36,004 bases of DNA from an uncultured Clostridia bacterium (lineage in GTDB: Bacteria > Bacillota > Clostridia > Christensenellales > Borkfalkiaceae): contig CANRFW010000005.1 of assembly GCA_947630035.1 (NCBI GenBank), forward strand, positions 1-36,004, given 5' to 3'. The notes below the pieces were generated by a model, which saw nothing but the letters and a program-made list of their open reading frames with translations, was not told the origin of the DNA and searched no databases. The translations under genes and the position numbers were made by a program. Below are positions 18,731-25,989 of the stretch, in pieces (the first letter of the stretch is position 1; every line of letters starts with the position of its first letter).

Positions 18731-18945
18731 AACACGGGTGACGTGTTGAGCGGGGAGGATGACTGTGAACGTCATGTCGAGCATCGTCGAGACATGACGC
18801 GCTTTCTCCCCATGCACGCCCCTTCCCCGCCAAAGGGCGGAACATGAGTGAAGTGTTCGGGAAAGATGACGACGAACGTCATGTCGAGCATCGTCGAGAC
18901 ATGACGCGCTTTCTCCCCACGCACGCCCCTTTCCCGCCAAAGGGC
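18731..18945. repeat. Two tandem copies of a ~105-110 bp intergenic repeat
   Basis: Copy 1 from 18731 and copy 2 from 18841 share 'aac(a)tg..gtgtt...gaacGTCATGTCGAGCATCGTCGAGACATGACGCGCTTTCTCCCC-acgcacgcccctt-cccgccaaagggcg'. Confidence 0.9.
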
Positions 18946-19015
18946 GTGCGTGGGGGGGGAACAAAAAATGCGGAATGGGGGCGGAAAATGCGTGTGGAAC
19001 GGGCGAAACGACATG

Positions 19016-19047
19016 AAAAAAGAGCGGCGTTTCCGCCGCTCTTTTTT
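19016..19047 (-). terminator. Intrinsic terminator downstream of the large His/Cys-module lipoprotein
   Basis: AAAAAAGAGCGGCG-tttc-CGCCGCTCTTTTTT, 12 bp beyond the stop at 19060. Confidence 0.9.
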
Positions 19048-19059
19048 CTGTTTTTTCAG

Positions 19060-22000
19060 TTACGCACTGAATGTGATTGCCGCCATGATTTCGCCCGTAT
19101 ACTTCCCTTGGCTCCAATAAAGAGCGGTCTCGGTGAAACTGATCTTCTCGAGAAGATTCATGCCGGGCGCCATTATGCACGTGGCCGATTTCAATTTGAA
19201 CACCAATCCCTCCTGATTTTCATATCCGGCTGGCAATGTAAGATCAAACGACATTATGTTTCCGGAATTCATCGTCTTAATCTTAAGTTCGTTTGTCTCA
19301 TCGCCGATCTGTTGTCCATCCTTGAAAACGGCAAACACAAGCTCGGTATCCATAAACTGTCCCTCAAAACCTTGCAATGTGCCTCCCCAATAACTAACAG
19401 AAACAGGAATACCGCTACTCTCGCCTCCCAAGTTGATCGTGTAGTCGAACTCCGTTGTCTCACCGTTCACCACATCGATTTTGATATTTTCGGAAAGCGT
19501 TGCGTCTTGGGGGATACCGCTTTGACCGGACGGCCAGAACACATACTTGCCGTACCAATCGTGGTTGTAATTCTCAATCCCGTAAAGGGTGACCGAACCC
19601 TCTTGCCCGTGGATCATGATACGGATATCTTCGTTCTTCGCATCGTTGCCCATACTGCCTTCTTTAAGCTCGAACGTGAACACTTGCCCGTCGCAGGTCT
19701 CATTGGAAACATGCACGTTGATCGTCCACGTCTTGGTCGCGGTCGGTTTTTCCGCCGTAAGATCAATCCTATCGGTCGTATTGCCGGACGTGTAATTCAA
19801 TGATGCGGAGCCTGCCGCGAAGCCCATAACGACATAGGGAGAGGTGATTTTATCCCATTTAATATTGTACTTGCCCGTTGCATCCTTTCCGTTCGGAAGA
19901 TAGAGACGGACTGTACTCTTGCCCTCGGCATCGGGCGTAACGGGAAGTTTCGCTTTATCGACGACATGCCCCTCCTCGTCGGTAACGGTAGCGTTGAGAT
20001 CGAAACCGAGACCTGTTTCGGTCACGAAGACCTCCGCCTCCACAAAATCATTTATACCGAGATCAACAAAAGTTTCGCTGTTCTCCGACGTGACGGTGAG
20101 CGGCTCGGTGTCTTGTTGCCTGTAGAGGTAGGGACGGCTTTCGTCCGACGGAACAAAATTACTGATGACAATGGTGTAGATTCCCGCTTCGACGCCATAG
20201 AAAATGTATGAAACGGGTCCGCCCTGATACCCTTGCTGCGGCTTTGTCACCGTCGCAGTATAGAGCGCGCGGTCATCCTGCATCAAGGAAATGACGATTC
20301 TTTGGTCATCAAGAGTAAGACCGTCGTTAAACCGAATGGTGATCTTGGTATTGGTCTTTTCCTTGATCTCCGCGGTCGCGGTCGCCGTGCCGCTGTCCGT
20401 CATGTTGAGAGTCCCGTCCACGCTGTAGTAGCGCTGCTCGAGCGTGGAGCCGAGAGTCACCTTGACCTTGTAATCGCCGACGGCAAGGTTGTAGATTATG
20501 ACCTCCGCGGAGCCGGGCGTCTCCCCGTCTCCCTTTTGGAATGTCGCGCTCTTTTCGGCCTTCTTGACCTCGCTCTGCCACACTTCGACGGTAACGGTCC
20601 CGCCCGTGAAGTCTGCCGGTGCGGAAACGGTGATCGTGGCGGCGCTTGCCTTCTTTACCTCGATGGCAGCACTTTCCGTTGTGGGGTCGCTGCCGCTGTT
20701 GACGGTGACGGTCGTCTCCGCATAGGTATAGCCCTCGAAGAGTGCGGCGAGTTTCACGGTGTATACGCCCGCTTCGGTGACGGTGAAAGATGCCGTGCCG
20801 CTCGTGGCGTCGCCCGTCCAAGTAATGGTCGCATTGCTCTTGGCGGGGTTGTACTTCTTGCCGTCCTTCCAGAGTTCGACGGTAAGGGAGGTGAGTTTGA
20901 AGTTCCCCTCCTGCTGTGCGTTGCCCTCGGGGATCGTGACGGTGACGGTGATCTCGCAGTTGGGCTTTTCGGTGAGGGCAAGGGTGCCGCTCGCCTTGTG
21001 TTCTGCGAAGGAGACGGGAGCCTCGTTCGCTTCGAAGACTACGTCGAGATCGGTCGCACGGAGGGTGTACCCCTCTTTCTCCTCGACGAGCCAATACGTG
21101 GTGTAGTTGATCTCCGCACCGCTTTCGACGGTGACCTTGCGGGTGAGGACCGCGCGATCGTCGTCATAAAGTCCGATGGTGTAAGAGGTCGCCGCGGAAC
21201 CCTTGTTGTAGGAGGAGGGCGCCGTTGTGGTGACGGTGATCTGCGCCATCTGCGCATTGAAAGTCACGGAGACGCCGCCCTCGCCGGCCGCAAACCCTTC
21301 GGCCTTTGCGATGACGCGGAACTCATAGGTGCCCGCCGCCCAATAGCTCTCCGAGATCGTCCACGACGTTGCGCTGCCCCCGAGGGTCGCGATCGCCGCA
21401 TCGCCGTCTTCCGTCCAAATCTCATACGACGTTGCGTTCGCGATCGCAGTCCATGCGATGAAGCCGTCGCCCGTCGTATAGGTAGGCTCGGGATCGGCGA
21501 GCTGCAATGCCGCCTTGACCGTGAGCGTACTCGCGCCCTCTCCCTCATAGATGATGACGAGGGTGAGCGGAGCGCCCGCCTTGACGAGGATATCCTCTTC
21601 GCCCGTCTCAAAGGGAATGAGTTTCCCCGTGATGGAGTTATAGATCCTCACGGAGCTTGCATCCTCGGTGAGGGTGACGGTGTAGAGTTTCTCCGTCCCC
21701 TCCGCGGTGAGGGTGAGGTAGGCAATGTCGTATGCCTGTGCAAAGGTGATCTGCTTGCCGGTTTCGCCCGCGGGAAGCTCCTGCGCCGCCGCGGTCTTGA
21801 TGACGGCATTGAAGGAAATGCTCGCCGCCTCGCCTTCCCAGAAGAAGGTGTAGGCGCTTGTGCCCGCCGTGAGGTTCAATACCGCATACCCGCTCTCTCC
21901 CGCACCGCAGGTGAGAACGGCATCCCCGCTCTCATCGAGAACGGTAAGCCCCTCGAGAGAGCTTTCGGAGGTGAGGATCATCGTGTAGATCCCGTCGGAA

Positions 22001-24015
22001 GCGGCGGTAAATCCGTAAGTCGCAAGAAGCCCGCCGCCGCCGAGCGTGATGCTCTTGTTCTCGCCGAGGACGAGATCGTCGCCCGCCGCGAGCTTGCGGA
22101 TCACAAAGGTGGCGGAGAGGTTCCCCGAATAGGAGAGAGTGAGAAGACTCATCTGCGCATCCGCAACCTTAAACACGGCGGAATAACGGGACGAGGTCCC
22201 CTCCGCGGTGAGAAGGGTCACGGAATCGCTCTTCGCCGTAAGCCCCGTGAATGCGGACGCCGCATATGCGGTGATCTCATACACTCCCTCTGACGGCAAC
22301 GTGAGGGTGCGGCGGTAGGAGGAAGAGGACGCCGAGAATTGGACGGTGAACTCCTCGCCGAGGACAACGGGCGTGAGATACTCGAATTTGAGTTCGGCAT
22401 AGTGCGCGATCGTCGTGCCGCCGTAGAAGGTGAACTCGTTGTCGCCCTCCTTGAGAGCGATCGTGCCGGACCACGTCGTACGATAGTTGTAGCCGGACTG
22501 ACCGCTGCCGTCATGCCCGGAAGTGCCTCGCGTAAGCGTGGTTTTACTGTCGCCGATCGTGAGGGCGAATGCGGGCGATGCAATGTGACCGCTCGGATCA
22601 TGTTCGGCATCCGCGCCACCGCTACTATCGTAATCCTCATTTGCCCAAACGGTCGCAGAGACCGAATAGTAGCCGCGGGGAAGGGCGGAAATATCGTAGG
22701 GCTTCGCGTCCGCTTCTTTGGTGGATGCAAAGACGGAACAGGCCTTATCCGCCTCGATCTCCGGGAGCGCGTTCAGGACGACGTCCGCCCTGCGGTTTGC
22801 GATATTGGAATAAGAAACGATACCGATGGATTCGGCATTTGCGGGGAGATAGATCACCGCTTTCACGGCGCCCTGCGAATACTGCGAAGAAGTGTAGCGC
22901 CCGTCAGGATCGTACACGCCAAAATTGACAATATAGCAACCGTAGCTCGCGTCGCCGACCGTCACCCAAATCGTTGCCGTGGAGCAAGGGCCGTCGATAT
23001 TGTTCAACTGCAATTCGTAGTACCCTTCCGCGACTCCGCTCAAAAGTGCCAATTGGGTGGGGGTTTTCGACCACGTGGAACCCGCGATGACGGTACGGGT
23101 AAGCCCGAATATCTCGCCGACGCCGAGCTTCTTATCGAATTCAACGGTGCCCGCATCGCCGCAATCCGCCTTGGCCGTATCCACCGTGATTGCTTGGTTC
23201 AGCTCCGCTTTCGGCGTGCTGTTGGCAAGATAGGGCGCGCGGTCGACGTCACTCTGCTCCGCGAGGGAGACGGTGTAGGTGAGGTCGTCAGAGCTGTAAC
23301 CCTGCGGGTAGAAGGTGAGGGTCGCCTTGCCGTCCGCACCCGTCTCCGCGGTCGCGATCGTCTCGCTGCTGCCGCCCTTGTTCATGCTGACTTTGAACCA
23401 CACATGGCTATAAGGCGTGCCGCTTACCGCCGCATTCACCGTGACCGTGCGGGCCTTCCACCAGATCTCGCTCGTGCCATCGTGGGCATAGGTAACGTCA
23501 CCCGCCGCATTTGCGCCGAGCGTGCCCTCTGCCTCTTCGATCATCTCCACATACTCGGAGAAGACCTTTGCGTCCTCCTTCACATAGTCTTTATAAGTGG
23601 GATAGGCGCTTACATATTCCTCTTTTACTCCGCACGCGCACGTGTCGCCGCCCGTGAAATCGTGAGGACCTTCGTTTTCGACAACGTCCGTATGGCAGGT
23701 CGCGACCTGACGGTGCGTCGATTCGTCGTATTCCCACACGAACGCATGGACGTGGCGCTCGTAACCGCAAACGGTGCAGGTGTTTTCCTTTTCACCCGTG
23801 CCCCACGCGTGCGGCGCCGTGCCGGAGATCTTCCCGCAATCGGTGTGCGTCGTGCAGACGTGCCAATGGCGGGTCTCGTCGTGCGTCCACCCCGTAGAGT
23901 AGACGTGTTCATCCGTGCCCTTGGGGCCATCCTTGTTCCCGTTGCATGCCGACATGCCGACAACACCGAAAACAAGGCCGGCGATCACAAGGATCGACAA
24001 CCAAATTTTCTTCAT
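19060..24015 (-). CDS. Giant secreted lipoprotein with N-terminal His/Cys modules and repeated beta-rich domains
   Basis: MKKIWLSILVIAGLVFGVVGMSACNGNKD lipobox. 'HVYSTGWTHDETRHWHVCTTHTDCG...CTVCGYERHVHAFVWEYDESTHRQVATC...CACG'. Then >1400 aa of Thr/Ser/Gly-rich Ig-like/prealbumin-like repeats. RBS GGAGGT. Confidence 0.85.
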   Translation of the reverse strand: MKKIWLSILVIAGLVFGVVGMSACNGNKDGPKGTDEHVYSTGWTHDETRHWHVCTTHTDCGKISGTAPHAWGTGEKENTCTVCGYERHVHAFVWEYDESTHRQVATCHTDVVENEGPHDFTGGDTCACGVKEEYVSAYPTYKDYVKEDAKVFSEYVEMIEEAEGTLGANAAGDVTYAHDGTSEIWWKARTVTVNAAVSGTPYSHVWFKVSMNKGGSSETIATAETGADGKATLTFYPQGYSSDDLTYTVSLAEQSDVDRAPYLANSTPKAELNQAITVDTAKADCGDAGTVEFDKKLGVGEIFGLTRTVIAGSTWSKTPTQLALLSGVAEGYYELQLNNIDGPCSTATIWVTVGDASYGCYIVNFGVYDPDGRYTSSQYSQGAVKAVIYLPANAESIGIVSYSNIANRRADVVLNALPEIEADKACSVFASTKEADAKPYDISALPRGYYSVSATVWANEDYDSSGGADAEHDPSGHIASPAFALTIGDSKTTLTRGTSGHDGSGQSGYNYRTTWSGTIALKEGDNEFTFYGGTTIAHYAELKFEYLTPVVLGEEFTVQFSASSSSYRRTLTLPSEGVYEITAYAASAFTGLTAKSDSVTLLTAEGTSSRYSAVFKVADAQMSLLTLSYSGNLSATFVIRKLAAGDDLVLGENKSITLGGGGLLATYGFTAASDGIYTMILTSESSLEGLTVLDESGDAVLTCGAGESGYAVLNLTAGTSAYTFFWEGEAASISFNAVIKTAAAQELPAGETGKQITFAQAYDIAYLTLTAEGTEKLYTVTLTEDASSVRIYNSITGKLIPFETGEEDILVKAGAPLTLVIIYEGEGASTLTVKAALQLADPEPTYTTGDGFIAWTAIANATSYEIWTEDGDAAIATLGGSATSWTISESYWAAGTYEFRVIAKAEGFAAGEGGVSVTFNAQMAQITVTTTAPSSYNKGSAATSYTIGLYDDDRAVLTRKVTVESGAEINYTTYWLVEEKEGYTLRATDLDVVFEANEAPVSFAEHKASGTLALTEKPNCEITVTVTIPEGNAQQEGNFKLTSLTVELWKDGKKYNPAKSNATITWTGDATSGTASFTVTEAGVYTVKLAALFEGYTYAETTVTVNSGSDPTTESAAIEVKKASAATITVSAPADFTGGTVTVEVWQSEVKKAEKSATFQKGDGETPGSAEVIIYNLAVGDYKVKVTLGSTLEQRYYSVDGTLNMTDSGTATATAEIKEKTNTKITIRFNDGLTLDDQRIVISLMQDDRALYTATVTKPQQGYQGGPVSYIFYGVEAGIYTIVISNFVPSDESRPYLYRQQDTEPLTVTSENSETFVDLGINDFVEAEVFVTETGLGFDLNATVTDEEGHVVDKAKLPVTPDAEGKSTVRLYLPNGKDATGKYNIKWDKITSPYVVMGFAAGSASLNYTSGNTTDRIDLTAEKPTATKTWTINVHVSNETCDGQVFTFELKEGSMGNDAKNEDIRIMIHGQEGSVTLYGIENYNHDWYGKYVFWPSGQSGIPQDATLSENIKIDVVNGETTEFDYTINLGGESSGIPVSVSYWGGTLQGFEGQFMDTELVFAVFKDGQQIGDETNELKIKTMNSGNIMSFDLTLPAGYENQEGLVFKLKSATCIMAPGMNLLEKISFTETALYWSQGKYTGEIMAAITFSA

Positions 24016-24058
24016 ACTGACCTCCACTATACCCTATCAGCTTATGATAGGTGCATAA

Positions 24059-24087
24059 ATAATAACACAAATTCGAAAATTATGCAA
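24059..24087 (-). promoter_or_regulatory. Promoter TTGCAT-N17-TATTAT for the giant lipoprotein
   Basis: Minus strand TTGCAT (24087-24082), 17-nt spacer, TATTAT (24064-24059), start codon at 24015. Confidence 0.6.
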
Positions 24088-24344
24088 ACATTTATGCCCG
24101 CAAAATGATGCTTTTTGCAGATTTCTCCATAATATTTTCTTATACATGATATAAGAATTGCTAATATATTGCAAAAAATTGCTTATCTTTTGAGGGGGGA
24201 GGAGCGGTTTTCGGCGACCGACAAAACGGAAAGGGGCGGATCGGCGGCGGGGCGGAAATCGAAATTTTTGCATAAGTGAATTATTTTTACAGAGGAAATG
24301 CGCGATATAATTATATGCTCGGACGGGGAAGAAGGGAAACGGGC

Positions 24345-24555
24345 GGACCCCCTCAGTCACGCCAAAGGGCAGCGTGACAGCTCCCCCGAGAGGGGGAGCC
24401 GAGGAATAGGCGGCAAAAATAGCGCCGCGGCAACTCTTTAAGTAGGGAGCCGAGGGGCGGACGGAAAAAACGGCGCCGCAACTCCCCCAAAGGGGGAGCC
24501 GAGGAATAGGCGGGAAAAACGGCGCTGCGGTGGAGGCCGCGGCGCCGTAAACATT
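24345..24555. repeat. Cluster of dispersed GC-rich palindromic repeats (CTCAGTCAC...GTGACAGCTCCCCC...GGGGGAGCCGAGG family)
   Basis: 'gcggaccccctcagtcacgcc-aaagg-gcagcgtgacagctcccccgagagggggagccgaggaataggcgg', followed by shortened copies 'aactctttaagtagggagccgagg' and 'aactcccccaaagggggagccgaggaataggcgg'. Related copy at 30900-30960. Confidence 0.85.
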
Positions 24556-24644
24556 CCTTTCCCTTCTTTTGCCGTTAAACGGTTTGTAAGAACGCATTCT
24601 CCCGCCGAAGCGGCGCCGATCGGACGTCCGATCCCTACGCGGAT

Positions 24645-25400
24645 TTACTGCGGGCCGGAGGCGTCCGGACCTTCCGCCGATCCGTCGTCAGAGGATGAAA
24701 TATCGCCGTCCGTCGGGGGCATCGGATTTCGCTTCTTCCGCTTAAAGATCTTCGTGCGGAACAGGATGAGGGTAAAGATCACGAACGCAACAAACAAAAC
24801 GGCAAGGGTCACTATGGATTCGACAAGTCCCTTCGGGCAGTATCCCAAGAGAAGAAGCAATCCTCCGCCGAAGGCGATGGCGGGCAATCCCGAATACACC
24901 ATGTTCGAAGCGGCGGGCGTTTCGAGTTTGGGGTCGATCTCGCGCAAGAGGATCATGCCGTTGCTTGCCGTACCCGTCAACATTCCGAACATGGATATAA
25001 ACCCTTCGTGTTCGTACCCTTTGTATATGTGGTTGGAAACAAACCGAATGTACGCAAACGTCGCCACCGCCCCCACCGTGCAAATGATGAGAAGCTGCCA
25101 CCACATGGAAGAAAATTGGTTCCAATCGATCGCCGCAACGCCCGCGATGATCATCATGTCGAACATAAAGCCGCTGATACGGTCGAGCAGGAAGTTATTG
25201 GTCAGCTCGCGCTTGATGATCTTCTTTTTGCCGAAAAGGTTGAGGAGCTGGCGCGTTAAAAGAGCGAGAAGAGAGCCGAGCAAAAAGTTAAATCCCCAAA
25301 TGAGATTGACGTTGACAAGCCGCATGATCAAATATACAATGCCGTAGATAAGCACTACAAGCCCTATGTTGATGGTAAACTTGTCTACCGATATAAAAGC
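24645..25400 (-). pseudogene. gltS: Truncated sodium/glutamate symporter (GltS-like), C-terminal part only
   Basis: Frame from ~25400: 'FTINIGLVVLIYGIVYL...LIWGFNFLLGSLLALLTRQLL...GMLTGTASNGMILLREIDPKLETPAASNMV...' resembles the GltS C-terminal half. The N-terminal half is missing and the reading frame runs into plsC sequence out of frame. Confidence 0.75.
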
Positions 25401-25645
25401 AGACGGACATACCACTTGCGCGACCAAAGCGCATCGCTCGCCACAAAATAAATGGGACGCCTGATCGATATGCCGACGAAAGCGGGATCGAGAAAACTTT
25501 GATGATTGGATAAGATCAGATAGTTCTGCTTTTTATCGAGAACCTCTCTCTTCGTTCTGAAGTGGTATCTGCACGCCAAAAGCCGTGCGATGGGACGCAG
25601 TACGGCGAAATAAAATCTATGTCGAAATTTGACGTGTTTTTCCAT
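25385..25645 (-). pseudogene. plsC: Truncated 1-acyl-sn-glycerol-3-phosphate acyltransferase (PlsC-like), N-terminal 86 aa only
   Basis: 'NYLILSNHQSFLDPAFVGISIRRPIYFVASDALWSRKW' includes the HX4D motif. Stops at ~86 aa, where gltS sequence begins in another frame. Confidence 0.8.
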
Positions 25646-25785
25646 GGCCCGCTCCGAGTGTATAGTAATTATAGCATACTTTCGTCAACAAGCAATAAAA
25701 AACCGAAAATAACGCAAGAATCAGCAATAAAACGCAGGAAGAAGAGCCCGACCGCCCCATGCGATATAGGCCCCTCGCTGCCATC

Positions 25786-25817
25786 AAAAAGGGCTTATCC
25801 CTGCTGCGGAATAAGCC
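25786..25817 (-). terminator. Probable intrinsic terminator downstream of ppdK
   Basis: Minus strand GGGCTTATTCC-gcagca-GGGATAAGCCC-TTTTT (one mismatch in the stem). Confidence 0.65.
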
Positions 25818-25870
25818 CCAAAGCACAATGTATTGCGTTTTGATTTTTATCGGCCGTTATTTGGTCGCCC

Positions 25871-25914
25871 TCGGATTTTTAATATTCGCCTGCGCGGCCG
25901 CAAGACGCGCAATG
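25871..25914 (-). repeat. Partial duplicate of the ppdK 3' end (C-terminal ~15 codons)
   Basis: Encodes IARLAAAQANIKNPRATK*, versus IARLAAAQANIKNPRK* at 25990-26041. The intact gene ends about 75 bp upstream in the direction of transcription. Confidence 0.85.
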
Positions 25915-25989
25915 TCCGCCCTCAAAGAACAAGGGCGGACTTCGTTTCGCTTTATCGTTCGGGCGTTCCGCCCGGCGCTTGCCGCAAAG

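Noticed and set aside
18731-18945. Two ~110-bp repeats considered as an ncRNA pair or CRISPR remnants
   Set aside because: Only two adjacent copies, no spacers and no promoter recognised; recorded as a dispersed/tandem repeat instead.
20233-24108. Long plus-strand ORFs (686 aa and 589 aa)
   Set aside because: Antisense to the giant lipoprotein with promoter, RBS, lipobox and terminator on the minus strand; no recognisable domains in the antisense frames.
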